Shown one piece after another: positions 7,931 to 18,900 of a stretch of DNA of 64,000 nucleotides. The translations under genes and the position numbers were made by a program. Source of the stretch: G965216745 sp965216745. GTDB taxonomy: Bacteria > Pseudomonadota > Alphaproteobacteria > Rickettsiales > Anaplasmataceae. The first letter of the stretch is position 1. Each line of letters starts with the position of its first letter. Location of the stretch: NCBI GenBank assembly GCA_965216745.1, contig OZ244191.1:992001-1056000 (forward strand), written 5' to 3'. The notes below the pieces were generated by a model, which saw nothing but the letters and a program-made list of their open reading frames with translations, had not been told where the DNA came from and searched no databases.

Positions 7931-10149
7931 GATTACTAATATACATTTTAATTGCTTATATATGCTCAAACTCCGCATCTTCCTCACAGGTGTCAGTAGT
8001 TGGGAATAGCACTGTAAGTAAAGAACACATACTAAAAAGATTTGATAAAAATAATATAAATAGTTCAATCAAAGAAATTTTTAGTATGGGTGTCTTTTCT
8101 TATATATCAGTTGATAATGATCAACAAAACAATTACATAATAGATGTAAAAGAAAGCCCAATTTTAAACAAAATATATATAAAAGGTAATAAAACTATAT
8201 CTAAAGATGATATATTGAAAAAAATTGATCTACAAGAAAATCAACGCTTGAACAACAGTAAATTAGAAAATGGATTAAAAAAAATTTTGTTGGAATATAA
8301 AGAAAAAGGGCGTTTAAATGCAAGGATAAATGTTTATCAAGAATCTTTACCTGACAATAAAATAAATTTATCAATTATGATAAAAGAAAATGGCAAGACT
8401 AAAATCTCTAATATTAATTTCGTGGGAAATGAGTCTTTTTCTAGTAATATACTCAAACAATATCTTTTCTCAACAGAACGTAATATAAGTTCTTTTATTT
8501 CCGGAGTTGATAAATATAACCCTACTAAAATAGACATGGACATGATATCAATCAAAAATTTCTATATGAATCATGGGTTTGTAAATATTAGAGTATTAGA
8601 TCCAATTATAGAATTACACAAAAACAATCTTGCATCTATAACATATCGTATAATTGAAAATGATATTCTCAAGATAGCAGACATTTCGATTGAAAATTTC
8701 AACTTATCACAGAAAATAAAACTCTCCACCAAGAAAGGTGATGTATTTAATATTCAATCTCTTAGAGATGATTCTTCATTAATTGCAAACCAACTGAAGC
8801 ATGAATTTCCTAACAAAAAATATTCTGTGAAAGTTGATTATGAAAATAATAGTTCAGGACAAGTAAACGTTAAATTTACTATACAAGAAGAACCAAAAAA
8901 ATACATAAATAAAATTAATATATTCGGCAATTCAAGAACTAACAGTAATGTTATATTACAACAAATCACTTTTGCAGAATCAGATCAATATTCAGATGAA
9001 GAAATACAACAATCACAAAAAAACATCTTATCTCTGGGATTTTTCACAGACGTAAATATCACAAGCAAACCATCCAAAACTGATCATGATTTATTAGATG
9101 TAAATGTGATCGTAAACGAAAATTCTGAAACTGGATTCATCAAATTGGGTGGAAGCTATACATCCGATAACGGGATTATGGGTGAGTTTTCTCTTACTGA
9201 AAATAACTTTGCAGGCACTGGAAACACTTTATCTGCAGAGGCAAGTCGAAATTTTTCTGGGTTCAATGCATCCCTAGATTTTATTTACAATAATTTCATG
9301 GACAGAGACATATCGTTAGGTGGTTTGTTTGATATTCAAAAACATAGTAAAAATAACAATGACTCATCTTACGATTTGTCTACTATTGGATATTCATTTA
9401 AAGCATTCAAACCTCTATTGAATAATATGAATTTAGGATTAGTGATTAGCTATAAATATTTTGATTTATATAATCTCTCAGAAAGTATTTCGGAAATAAT
9501 AAAAAATCAAAATGGAAAATTCGATTCTTTTACTTTAGGTTGTTTGTTTAACTATTCCAGTCTTGACAATAAGATCAGACCAACATCAGGAATACAATCA
9601 GTTTTTAGTCAAAATGTTGCAACTTTGTTTGGAAAAAGTCGATATGTTAAATCTTATTTTTCAGCTGATTATTTTAAACCTATATTAAGTAATATAAGCA
9701 AAGATATAACATTGATATTCAGATTAAAAGCTGGTGGTATTTCAAGCTATGATAATTATACTCTAAAGGTGATTGAACATTTCACTCTACAAGAAAAATA
9801 CATACGTGGCTTTGAAAATAGTAAAATAGGTCCTATAGACGCTATAACAAAAGATAAACTTGGCGGTAAATTTATGATAGCAAGTGGATTACAAACAAAT
9901 TTCCCCATAGGATTCCCAAAAAAAATTGGTATAATGGGTTCCTTGTTTGTGGATGCTGCAAACTTATTTGGCTCTGATTACAATCCAAATGAAGTGATTG
10001 ATGAAAATAAATTAAGAATTTCTGCTGGATTTGGTGTATTATGGTATTCCCCTCTAGGACCAGTTAGACTGGACTTTGGATTTCCTATAGTAAAAAATAA
10101 AGATGATCAAGCTAAATCTTTAAATATTTCTTTAGGTAATGTGTTCTAA
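7927..10149 (+). CDS. bamA: BamA (Omp85), outer-membrane protein assembly factor
   Basis: This 740-residue protein starts with GTG overlapping the rseP stop. A short signal peptide (hydrophobic residues 3-14, then SNSASSS) precedes several POTRA repeats, with recurring phrases such as INKINIFGNSRTNSNVILQQ. A C-terminal beta-barrel follows, with GLQTNFPIGFPKKIGIMGSLF and PLGPVRLDFGFP, ending in Phe as outer-membrane barrels do. BamA folds and inserts beta-barrel proteins into the outer membrane. rseP-bamA adjacency is a classic arrangement, but skp lies about 42 kb away here. Confidence 0.95.
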   Translation: MRLLIYILIAYICSNSASSSQVSVVGNSTVSKEHILKRFDKNNINSSIKEIFSMGVFSYISVDNDQQNNYIIDVKESPILNKIYIKGNKTISKDDILKKIDLQENQRLNNSKLENGLKKILLEYKEKGRLNARINVYQESLPDNKINLSIMIKENGKTKISNINFVGNESFSSNILKQYLFSTERNISSFISGVDKYNPTKIDMDMISIKNFYMNHGFVNIRVLDPIIELHKNNLASITYRIIENDILKIADISIENFNLSQKIKLSTKKGDVFNIQSLRDDSSLIANQLKHEFPNKKYSVKVDYENNSSGQVNVKFTIQEEPKKYINKINIFGNSRTNSNVILQQITFAESDQYSDEEIQQSQKNILSLGFFTDVNITSKPSKTDHDLLDVNVIVNENSETGFIKLGGSYTSDNGIMGEFSLTENNFAGTGNTLSAEASRNFSGFNASLDFIYNNFMDRDISLGGLFDIQKHSKNNNDSSYDLSTIGYSFKAFKPLLNNMNLGLVISYKYFDLYNLSESISEIIKNQNGKFDSFTLGCLFNYSSLDNKIRPTSGIQSVFSQNVATLFGKSRYVKSYFSADYFKPILSNISKDITLIFRLKAGGISSYDNYTLKVIEHFTLQEKYIRGFENSKIGPIDAITKDKLGGKFMIASGLQTNFPIGFPKKIGIMGSLFVDAANLFGSDYNPNEVIDENKLRISAGFGVLWYSPLGPVRLDFGFPIVKNKDDQAKSLNISLGNVF

Positions 10150-10151
10150 TT

Positions 10152-12368
10152 ATGTCTTATTTGGTTATTGTTGAATCTCCCGCTAAATCCAAGACTTTAG
10201 CAAAATATCTTGGTAAAGACTTTAATGTTACTTCGTCATTTGGTCATGTAAGATCATTGCCTTCTAAATCTGGATCTGTAATACCTGAAAAAGACTTTGA
10301 AACAAAATATGAAATTATATCTCCAAAACATTCAGAAGCATTAATTAAAGCTTCTTCTAAAGCTGATAAAATATATTTAGCACCAGATCCAGATAGAGAG
10401 GGAGAAGCAATAGCATGGCATATTTCAGAAGTAATCAAAGATAAAACCAACGCAGTAATACATAGAATCACTTTCAATGAAATCACAAAACAAGCTGTAA
10501 TCAATGCTATCAATTCACCAAGAGAAATAGATTTAAACCTAGTAACTGCACAACAAGCTCGTCAAAATCTAGACTATTTAGTTGGTTTCACTCTTTCACC
10601 AATATTATGGCGCAAAGTCCCAGGTAGCAAATCTGCTGGAAGAGTTCAATCTGTAGCTCTGCGTTTGATTTGTGAACGTGAGTATGAGATAAAAAAATTT
10701 ACATCACAAGAATATTGGTCAATAGAAGGTTTGTTTGAATCAGAAAATGAAGAAATGGAGGCTCAGCTCACACATTTTAAAGGCAAAAAAATAACAAAAT
10801 TGGAAATAAAGAACAAGAAATCTGCGCAAGAAATACACGATGAGTTGTTTGATTTAGAATATAACGTTGAATCAATAACAAAGAAACAAATAAAAAGAAA
10901 CCCTCCTCCACCTTTTATAACCTCTACTATTCAGCAAGAAGCTTCTAATAAGTTGGGTTTTTCTACAAAAAAAACTATGTCAATAGCACAAAAATTATAT
11001 GAAGGTATTGATATTAAAAGCGAAGTAGTAGGTCTTATTACATACATGAGAACTGATGGGCTTTATGTTTCAGACAGTGCTATAAAAGAAACAAGAGAAA
11101 CAATAGAAAATCTTTTTGGCAAAAAGTATGTTGCCGATAAAATCATCAAATATACCAATAAAGTAAAAAATGCGCAAGAAGCCCATGAAGCTATAAGGCC
11201 AACTTCTTCCGAAAGGACTCCAGAAATCTTAAAAAGCTATCTCACTCAAGAACAATTACAGCTATATCAGCTTATATGGAATCGCATGCTAGCCAGTCAA
11301 ATGAAAAATGCAGTATTAGATCAAGTCACAATAGACATTAAAGCAAAAAACTCTAGCGCTAATCCAACATTCCGTAGTACAGGGTCTGTGCTATCATTTG
11401 ATGGCTTTTATAGAATCGCAGGTAGTCCAGCAAAAGACAAATTATTGCCTAAAATGGAAGAAAACAGTATAATAATCCTTAAAAAGGTTAATCCCAAACA
11501 ACATTTTACTCAACCTCCACCTAGATATACAGAAGCAACACTTGTCAAAAAAATGGAAGAGTTGGGAATTGGTCGTCCTTCTACATATTCTACAATTATT
11601 TCTGTAATACAAACTCGCGAATATGTGAAATTAGAAAACAAAAGGTTTTGGACGCAAGATAAAGGAGTAATAGTAAATATATTCTTAACTAATTTTTTCC
11701 CTAAATATATAGAATATAGTTTTACAGCTGATCTAGAAAAACAATTGGATGCGATAGCTTTAGGTAATATGAACTGGAAGTTTTTTCTGAAAAATTTTTG
11801 GTCTGAATTTATAGATAAAATAGAAGAAACCAATAAAATACAAACAAAAGATGTAATAGAAAATATAACTAAATATATTAAAGATTATTTGATACACAAA
11901 GATGAATCATTGTTATGCCCTGATTGCCAAAAACAAGATATTCTACCTTATGTTTCCAAGTTTGGCGTTTTGTGGAAATGCACAGAATGTGGATATAGAT
12001 CGGATAAGAAAATTATAGGATATACCGATAATCAAGAACAAATTCTGCTCAAAAATGGCCCTTATGGTCCTTATATAGAAGCAAACGAAAAAAAATGGTC
12101 AGTACCTGAGGAAATAAAAGATATTGATGAAAAATTAGCAAAACAAATTATGTCTTTGCCTAATGTATTAGGACAAAATCCCGAAACAAGTTCAGAAATA
12201 AAAAGAGGAATTGGTCCTTACGGTGCATATGTATTGCATGAAAAAAAATATCATTCCGTAAAACCTTTGAATAAAATTTTTGATATCACCATAAAAGATG
12301 CTATGGAAATTATCAACAAACCTCAAAAAAGAAAAGTAACAAAAACAAAGGAGACAGACAAGCAATAA
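10152..12368 (+). CDS. topA: DNA topoisomerase I
   Basis: The 738-residue product has the TOPRIM acidic motif DPDREGEAIAWH at residues 79-90 and the catalytic tyrosine at 298 in GLITYMRTDG. A four-cysteine zinc ribbon (CPDCQK...CTECGY) lies near residues 593-617. C-terminal DNA-binding repeats follow (LKNGPYGPYIE, RGIGPYGAYVLH). TopA relaxes negative supercoils through a 5'-phosphotyrosine link. It starts two bases after the bamA stop, so it is likely co-transcribed with rseP-bamA. Confidence 0.96.
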   Translation: MSYLVIVESPAKSKTLAKYLGKDFNVTSSFGHVRSLPSKSGSVIPEKDFETKYEIISPKHSEALIKASSKADKIYLAPDPDREGEAIAWHISEVIKDKTNAVIHRITFNEITKQAVINAINSPREIDLNLVTAQQARQNLDYLVGFTLSPILWRKVPGSKSAGRVQSVALRLICEREYEIKKFTSQEYWSIEGLFESENEEMEAQLTHFKGKKITKLEIKNKKSAQEIHDELFDLEYNVESITKKQIKRNPPPPFITSTIQQEASNKLGFSTKKTMSIAQKLYEGIDIKSEVVGLITYMRTDGLYVSDSAIKETRETIENLFGKKYVADKIIKYTNKVKNAQEAHEAIRPTSSERTPEILKSYLTQEQLQLYQLIWNRMLASQMKNAVLDQVTIDIKAKNSSANPTFRSTGSVLSFDGFYRIAGSPAKDKLLPKMEENSIIILKKVNPKQHFTQPPPRYTEATLVKKMEELGIGRPSTYSTIISVIQTREYVKLENKRFWTQDKGVIVNIFLTNFFPKYIEYSFTADLEKQLDAIALGNMNWKFFLKNFWSEFIDKIEETNKIQTKDVIENITKYIKDYLIHKDESLLCPDCQKQDILPYVSKFGVLWKCTECGYRSDKKIIGYTDNQEQILLKNGPYGPYIEANEKKWSVPEEIKDIDEKLAKQIMSLPNVLGQNPETSSEIKRGIGPYGAYVLHEKKYHSVKPLNKIFDITIKDAMEIINKPQKRKVTKTKETDKQ

Positions 12369-12405
12369 TCTAAATTTAATATGATGTTGACATACCAATA
12401 TTCTT

Positions 12406-13131
12406 ATGTTGTTATCTGAAGTTATGAACAAGGATAGTGTAGATCAAAAAGAAATAAAAAAATTTTCAAACAATTCTCATCATTGGTGGAATTTGAACGG
12501 AAAGTTCAAAACCTTACATCAAATAAATGATTTAAGGTTTTCTTTCATAACCAACAAGATTGAAAGTTATTTTGAAGGAAATAATGTGGATATCCTTGAC
12601 GTAGGATGTGGTGGAGGCATATTAACAGAGTCGCTTCATAAATATGGCTACAAAGTAATAGGCATTGACCCTTCTGGACCTAATATAGAAGCAGCAAAGG
12701 CTCATAATTCTGAAATTGAATATATAAATTGTAATATAGAATGTTTTCAAGAAAAAAAGTTTGATGTTGTCATATCTTTGGAAGTAATAGAACATGTGTC
12801 TTCTATCCCCATTTTTGTAGAACAACTTGCTAAGTGTATCAAACCAAATGGCTTGTTGTTTATTTCAACTATTAACAGAACAATATCATCTTTTGTGAAA
12901 GCAATAATTTGTGGTGAATATATACTAAAATTACTACCAAAAGGCACTCATGAATGGGGGAAAATGGTAAAACCATCTGAAACTGAATCTCATATGTTAA
13001 AAAACAACATCGTTTTAAGAGAAATAACAGGAATGACATTCAACCCATTAATAGGTAAATGGCATTTAAACAAAAAAGATATATCAGTAAATTACATATG
13101 TTACGGACAAAAAATATGTTTCAACAAATAA
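12406..13131 (+). CDS. ubiG: UbiG, ubiquinone biosynthesis O-methyltransferase
   Basis: This 241-residue class I SAM methyltransferase has motif I ILDVGCGGGILTE at residues 63-75. The UbiG-type N-terminus FSNNSHHWWNLNGKFKTLHQIN is followed later by VISLEVIEHV and GTHEWGKMVKP. UbiG performs both O-methylations of ubiquinone synthesis, fitting the respiratory genes nearby (nuoJK, ctaG, atpG). The ATG at 12406 is used; a second ATG seven codons on is possible. It converges with gltX across 35 bases. Confidence 0.93.
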   Translation: MLLSEVMNKDSVDQKEIKKFSNNSHHWWNLNGKFKTLHQINDLRFSFITNKIESYFEGNNVDILDVGCGGGILTESLHKYGYKVIGIDPSGPNIEAAKAHNSEIEYINCNIECFQEKKFDVVISLEVIEHVSSIPIFVEQLAKCIKPNGLLFISTINRTISSFVKAIICGEYILKLLPKGTHEWGKMVKPSETESHMLKNNIVLREITGMTFNPLIGKWHLNKKDISVNYICYGQKICFNK

Positions 13132-13166
13132 CCTAAAATATTTTCATAGTGTGTTTTTTAAAACAA

Positions 13167-14432
13167 TTATGACAATCTTTTCAAGGCTCTCTCCTTTCCT
13201 ATTAGATACAATAGTTTATGCATTTCAGGACCATCTTTCTTACCTGTAAGAGCTTGTCTTATAGGTAAAAACAAATTTTTACCACGCAATTGAGTCTTGT
13301 TTTTTACAGCTTCAATTGATTTAAACCAAATATTCTTATCCCATTTTTCAGAACATATAGCTTCTCTAAACAAACTTACCAATTCATTATCAACAATGAC
13401 AGTTTTGATATCAGAATAACATATTTCATGCCATTCCATTATTTCGTTTCTATTATTTATGTTACTAGAGATCACATTCCAGAAATCAGGATCTAGATCG
13501 AAATAGTCTGAATCAAGCTTTTGCATAAGCTTAGCATTTAAATCTTTCAAAACATTTATATCAAAAGAAGCTTGAGATGCAGAAAAAGCGTTGATATCAA
13601 AAGAACGCACTAAATCTTTCATTTCAGTGAAAACCTCTATCGGATTTGAAGTTCCAAGCCTCGCAAGATAACTACATAAAGTCATTGATTCGATATTCAT
13701 GTCACGTATTTCTCTAATAGATAAATTACCACTTCTTTTGGAAAATTTTCCATCTTTTGCATGCAATAAAGAAATATGAGCAAAATTAGGAATTTTATTG
13801 CCAATAGCATCAATCATATCAATCTGAACTGCGGTATTAGAAATATGATCTTCCCCTCGTATTATATGCGTTATCTTGAAATCAATATCATCAATAACAG
13901 AAGGCATAAGGTAAGTATAAGTACCATCTGCTCGTATTACTATAGGATCACTAGTGTGATTGGTAGAAACTTCTATAACACCCCTTGAATCATCTTTCCA
14001 AGATATTTTTCTTTCTATTAACCTAAATCTATAATGTGGCTGCCTAGAAGAGTCTTTGATTCTTGAATCACTATAACGATAAACTGGTGCTTTACCACGC
14101 ATACGCATGATCTTTCTTTTCGCTTCCAATTCCTCAGGAGATTCATAGCATGCATATATACGACCATCCCTCTTGAGTTTGTTGATAATTTCATTATATC
14201 GATCAAGACGTGAAGATTGATTAAATGAATGGTCAAAGTGAATCCCAAGCCAACTTAAATCGTCTTTTATTGCATCAACATATTTGTTTTGAGATCTATT
14301 GACATCAGTATCGTCAATTCGGAGAATAAACTCACCTTCGCAACTTTTGGAATATAAAAATGCAACTAAGGCAGTCCTGACATTGCCTGGATGAATAAAT
14401 CCAGTTGGGCTTGGAGCAAATCTAGTTAGCAT
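13167..14432 (-). CDS. gltX: Glutamyl-tRNA synthetase
   Basis: The 421-residue product begins MLTRFAPSPTGFIHPGNVRT, where HPGN (residues 14-17) is the class I HIGH motif. GKFSKRSG is the KMSKS loop. It lacks the longer C-terminal part of some GltX proteins (usually about 470 residues), but such lengths occur in alphaproteobacteria, which often carry two GltX copies with one charging tRNA-Gln for later amidation. Which copy this is cannot be decided here. The ATG is preceded by GAGG at a suitable distance. Confidence 0.95.
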   Translation of the reverse strand: MLTRFAPSPTGFIHPGNVRTALVAFLYSKSCEGEFILRIDDTDVNRSQNKYVDAIKDDLSWLGIHFDHSFNQSSRLDRYNEIINKLKRDGRIYACYESPEELEAKRKIMRMRGKAPVYRYSDSRIKDSSRQPHYRFRLIERKISWKDDSRGVIEVSTNHTSDPIVIRADGTYTYLMPSVIDDIDFKITHIIRGEDHISNTAVQIDMIDAIGNKIPNFAHISLLHAKDGKFSKRSGNLSIREIRDMNIESMTLCSYLARLGTSNPIEVFTEMKDLVRSFDINAFSASQASFDINVLKDLNAKLMQKLDSDYFDLDPDFWNVISSNINNRNEIMEWHEICYSDIKTVIVDNELVSLFREAICSEKWDKNIWFKSIEAVKNKTQLRGKNLFLPIRQALTGKKDGPEMHKLLYLIGKERALKRLS

Positions 14433-14527
14433 AATACCTCATAAGTGTATAATAATATTGATAGCAAATAAAGATAATGTGAAAAAGATGAATATATATA
14501 TAACAATCAAATAAAAACGTATTTAAA

Positions 14528-15052
14528 CTATTTGCTATACGGAAAAAATGTATAAGAAAGAGTTATAGTACCTACATCTTCAGCATCTGAATCATTCTCT
14601 ATTTCTTTGTCAATAAAAAAAGACACAGGCATTACAACCTCAACATTTGGCATCAAAGTCTGTCTCGAAAAACAAAAACAGGATACTTTGTTGAAATATT
14701 TACCTGCTTTGTGTGGTGCAACATTATAGATGGCCATAACTTCTATAGGTTCATCTGAAGTGTTTATGGCCTTGTAGAAAACCAAAGAAGGCTCACCAGT
14801 GGCAACTAAAATTGGTTTTTGATTAATTTGAAAACGCATTGGAAGACCTGGTGAAACATCAGCATTAAATCTAACCTTGATTTTTTTAGATCCTAATGTA
14901 GCATTTGGATCAACTTGAACACGCTTAACAGTCCCACCATAACCCGTTACTTTGCAAAACAAGCTATATATAGGTACAGAAGCATAAGAAAGTGCCAGCA
15001 TAGATAAAGAGGCTAGCGCAAGGGATACTAATAACTTTCTATTAGTTTTCAC
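14528..15052 (-). CDS. ctaG: CtaG (Cox11), copper insertion into cytochrome c oxidase
   Basis: The 174-residue protein has one N-terminal membrane anchor (residues 8-26), then the family motif VPIYSLFCKVTGYGGT with Cys33. The copper-binding pair Cys125/Cys127 lies in SCFCFSRQ, followed by MPVSFFID. Cox11 delivers copper to the CuB site of the aa3-type oxidase on the periplasmic side. It lies between rpmG and gltX on the same strand. Its presence implies a heme-copper oxidase encoded elsewhere. Confidence 0.95.
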   Translation of the reverse strand: MKTNRKLLVSLALASLSMLALSYASVPIYSLFCKVTGYGGTVKRVQVDPNATLGSKKIKVRFNADVSPGLPMRFQINQKPILVATGEPSLVFYKAINTSDEPIEVMAIYNVAPHKAGKYFNKVSCFCFSRQTLMPNVEVVMPVSFFIDKEIENDSDAEDVGTITLSYTFFPYSK

Positions 15053-15086
15053 AATAAAGATTCACAAAAAACAGAAAAATACAAAA

Positions 15087-15263
15087 CTAATTATTGAGCT
15101 TTTCTTCTTTAAACATCACATGCTTTCTTACTTTTGGGTCATACTTGCGGAAAGCAAGCTTTGTTTTAAACTTCTTTGTATTACGTTTTACAACATAAAA
15201 AAAACCAGTCCCAGCTGTACTAACAAGCTTGAAAATAGTCAAGCCTTGACCCTTTTTTGCCAT
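15087..15263 (-). CDS. rpmG: Ribosomal protein bL33
   Basis: This 58-codon gene is read from the ATG at 15261-15263 to the TAG at 15087-15089. The translation begins MAKKGQGLTIFKLVSTAGTG and contains FFYVVKRNT and LAFRKYDPKVRKHVMF, the standard bL33 pattern of the cysteine-free, alphaproteobacterial type. bL33 is a small protein of the 50S subunit near the E site. It sits upstream of ctaG on the same strand, 34 bases away. Confidence 0.95.
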   Translation of the reverse strand: MAKKGQGLTIFKLVSTAGTGFFYVVKRNTKKFKTKLAFRKYDPKVRKHVMFKEEKLNN

Positions 15264-15416
15264 TGATTATCTACAGTAAATAATATTTCTTCTGTATAGT
15301 ATCATATTAAAGCTATGAGATCAATTGTAAAATAATTCAGTCAATTTTAGTGTAACAAACATACTTTCATTATATGATATAGATCACATTCAAAACAACC
15401 ACGAACAATCCGTTAT

Positions 15417-15605
15417 TATCAATCAATTAACAATCTTTGCTTATAATTAAAGAAATGACTAATAAATAAACAAAATAAGCTCTGAAGTATTGATTAATTA
15501 ATAATTTTCGTTTACAATTGAAGGAATGATTAACAATCATCACCAAACAAATGAGTTTGGAAATATTGATTAATAATTATTCGTTTATATAGCAAAGGAA
15601 TTGGC
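15417..15605 (+). repeat. Degenerate tandem repeat, about 71-76 base period
   Basis: Three diverged copies begin near 15417, 15488 and 15564. Each opens with TAT(C/T)(A/G)AT(C/T)AAT and continues through a TTCGTTTA-like core to an AAGGAATG-like end. The third copy lacks several bases. The spacing pattern points to an old tandem duplication in the promoter-side region of the repeat gene. Confidence 0.45.
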
Positions 15606-15821
15606 TGAGTTGAGACATGATATATTGCGGGACCTAGAATTAAGACACTAGATAATGATGTTTTTTGATCAGTTTCTGTGTTTATTAATAGAACCACCTA
15701 AAAGACATTAGTATCTTTTAATTATATCATCAACATTAGCTCAATAACACTTACTTAATAAGACTTTGGTTAAATAACTTTGTCTATTTACATTTAATTA
15801 TGAAGTGAATTTAATATCAAA

Positions 15822-15861
15822 ATCGTGATTATAGTCTACATATCATGATTATAGTCTACAT
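15822..15861 (+). promoter_or_regulatory. Tandem 20-base direct repeat upstream of the giant repeat gene
   Basis: ATCGTGATTATAGTCTACAT (15822-15841) is followed directly by a second copy (15842-15861) that differs only by A for G at position 4. It ends 62 bases before the start codon. Two near-identical 20-base sites in tandem (about two helical turns) resemble a pair of binding sites for a transcription regulator. The regulator is unknown. Confidence 0.5.
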
Positions 15862-15907
15862 TATAGGTAAAAAACTTCTTCAATCAATAAACTATAGAGA
15901 GACTAAT

Positions 15908-15913
15908 AAGGAG
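15908..15913 (+). promoter_or_regulatory. Strong ribosome-binding site of the giant repeat gene
   Basis: AAGGAG lies ten bases before the ATG at 15924. Strong Shine-Dalgarno sites are uncommon in this window; the three giant paralogs downstream also have AAGGAG. This fixes the start and suggests the accessory genes are well translated. Confidence 0.7.
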
Positions 15914-15923
15914 AATCCTCAAG

Positions 15924-18900
15924 ATGATAGATGATGGAACAATGAACCAGAGTTACGGACATATGTCCGAAGACTCAGAGAAATTTATAAGTGATTGCTG
16001 CACTTTAATGGAAGAAGACGATGATATGCGTGTAAAAGCAGGACACTTTTGGGCAAGCATTTCTAATCTTCAATATGTGACAATTAATCATGAAAAAGAT
16101 GAATCTGAGTTAAAATTTCCAATCCCAATAAACATTAATGAACCTTTGAAACCTACAATGGTCAAAATACAAAATAAAAACTCCGAAGATTCTTTCTTCA
16201 TTATTCCACACATAAAAAATAAACCTAGAAATGGAAAGTTTCATATCCCTGTAATAAACATCAAGAAAGCTAAAGTAATATATGATTATAAAAATTCGAG
16301 CAGAGAAGTCATTTTAAATGAAGAAGCACTCACAGAACAAGAGATCTTATTACAAAATGCATTGTATAAATCAATAGAAAAAAAAATATCCGAAAATTCA
16401 TCGGACGTAGAAGCAAAAGCTCTAGACACAATGGTTTCAGTAGATGGAAAATGGGATCGAGAAAATTGCGAGCTCTCTGTAGATTTTGCAATTGCAATAA
16501 AAAAAGCATATAAACAAAAAAAATGTGATGTTTCCAAAAATTCTGATTTTTTCAAAATGATTTTTTTGATGAGATTTATTACATCAAAAAATATAGGTGC
16601 TCAATCTATTGAAATCATAGACTCAATAGAACGTGAAATAAAAAAAACAAAAGAAGATAAAAGACAGGCTCTGAATATAGCTCATCATAAATCAAATATG
16701 AATCAGGATAAAGATACTGAAAACTCCAAAAATGAATCAGATAATGCTCAAAAAGATACATCGTATATTAATGCATTATATGAAGAAATCAACGATAGTA
16801 TAAATGATCTAAAAACACAGGAGGATTATAATGAAGAACGATTGAATAAGCTCGAAGAAGAAGCAAAATTGCTAAAATCGCTTAAAAAGCAAAAGATTAC
16901 CTCAACATTAAATTCAAATTTCTTACCATTTGCTAAAAACTCCTCATCAAATGAGTTTGAAGAAAAAATTAATAAAGTACAAAATATAAGAGAAATTATA
17001 AATCATGCAGAAAAAAAACTCGAACTAATAAATGAATGTTTTAAGATTCGAATTAAAAAAGAAAAAATTTATACAAAAGCGGAAACATTAAAGCAATATC
17101 TCGAGAATTCAAAAAATCATATTGATGAAAAATCAAAAAAAGAATATAAAAAATTTTGCCAAAAAAACACACAAGATAATATTTTGAAAAAAATCATACA
17201 AGATAATAAATCAACACAGAAGGAGATTTCAAGAACACAGGAAGAAATCATTAAGCTAAGATCAAATTTAGAAGAAATGCTTTCTATAGAAATCTCAGAA
17301 AAAGAAACAAGACCAGTTCTGGATTCACAAAATCATAACAGTAGATTTTTAGAAACACAAGGACATGAAGAAGAAGAATTACTAGAAGAAATTAAAAAAA
17401 ACATAGAATTGGCCATTGAAGTTTCTTCTAAATATACAGATTTATCAAATTCAACTAAAGGATTTCCTAACAATCTCTCAACTTATAATTCACAAAATGT
17501 ACATCCAGAAAATAATCCAGTTTCTGGTGAATGTATAGTTGCAGCAGAATCAGTTGCAGCAGAATCAGCTGAAAAAGATGTTTATAATTTATCAAACTCT
17601 TTGCCGACAAATTCTTCCACTGACAATGTGTCTACCATAACAACAAAAACAGAAGAAACTGTTGGAAGAGATATACAAGCAAGCACCCGATCCAAAAATG
17701 CAGAAACTTCTACCCCTGAAAAGAAGAATAGCTTGAGAAAATCTAAAAATAAGTATAAATTGAAAAAATTACCTAGAAAATTATCTATTATTGAAGAAGA
17801 AGAAACTCAAGATTTTGAACCCCAAGACACACCAAATGATACCAATACAACAACTCTCATCCCTACGCAAATTTCATCAAACTCTTTGTCGATAAATCAT
17901 TCCACTGACAATGTGTCTACCATAACAACAAAAACAGAAGAAACTGTTGGAAGAGATATACAAGCAAGCACCCGATCCAAAAATGCAGAAACTTCTACCC
18001 CTAAAAAGAAGAATAGCTTGAGAAAATCTAAAAAGAAGTATAGATTGAAAAAATTACCTAGAAAATTATATATTTTTGGAGAAGAAGAAACTGAAGATTT
18101 TGAACCCCAAGACACACAAAATGCTGCCAATACAGGAATTTTTAACCCTAGGCAAATTTCATCAAACTCTTTGTCGATAAATCATTCCACTGACAATGTG
18201 TCTCCCATAATAACAAAAACAGAAGAAGTTGAAGAAAGTATAAATTTACTCTTGGAAGAAACTGAAAAATTTGAACCCCCAAAAATAACAAATGCTACCA
18301 GTACAGAAATTTATAACCCTGAATTGAATAAATTAGATACTGATGAAATGGAATTTACTAACCAAATTAATAGTAGTATTCTTGAAGAAGAAGAAGAAGA
18401 AGAAGAAACTGAAGATTTTGAACCCCAAGACACACAAAATGCTGCCAATACAGGAATTTTTAACCCTAGGCAAATTTCATCAAACTCTTTGTCGATAAAT
18501 CATTCCACTGACAATGTGTCTCCCATAATAACAAAAACAGAAGAAGTTGAAGAAAGTATAAATTTACTCTTGGAAGAAACTGAAAAATTTGAACCCCCAA
18601 AAATAACAAATGCTACCAGTACAGAAATTTATAACCCTGAATTGAATAAATTAGATACTGATGAAATGGAATTTACTAACCAAATTAATAGTAGTATTCT
18701 TGAAGAAGAAGAAGAAGAAGAAAAAACTGAAGATTTTGAACCCCAAGACACACAAAATGCTGCCAGTACAGAAATTTATAACCCTGAATTGAATAAATTA
18801 GATACTGATGAAATGGAATTTACTAACCAAATTAATAGTAGTATTCTTGAAGAAGAAGAAGAAGAAGAAACTGAAGATTTTGAACCCCAAGACAAAGAAA

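Larger units (their letters stand above)
15264..15923. other. Long AT-rich intergenic region opening the accessory island
   Basis: These 660 bases separate rpmG (minus strand) from the giant repeat gene (plus strand). They contain two repeat structures, listed separately, and a clear ribosome-binding site at the far end. No tRNA cloverleaf, open coding frame with family resemblance, or insertion-sequence end was found. Confidence 0.6.
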
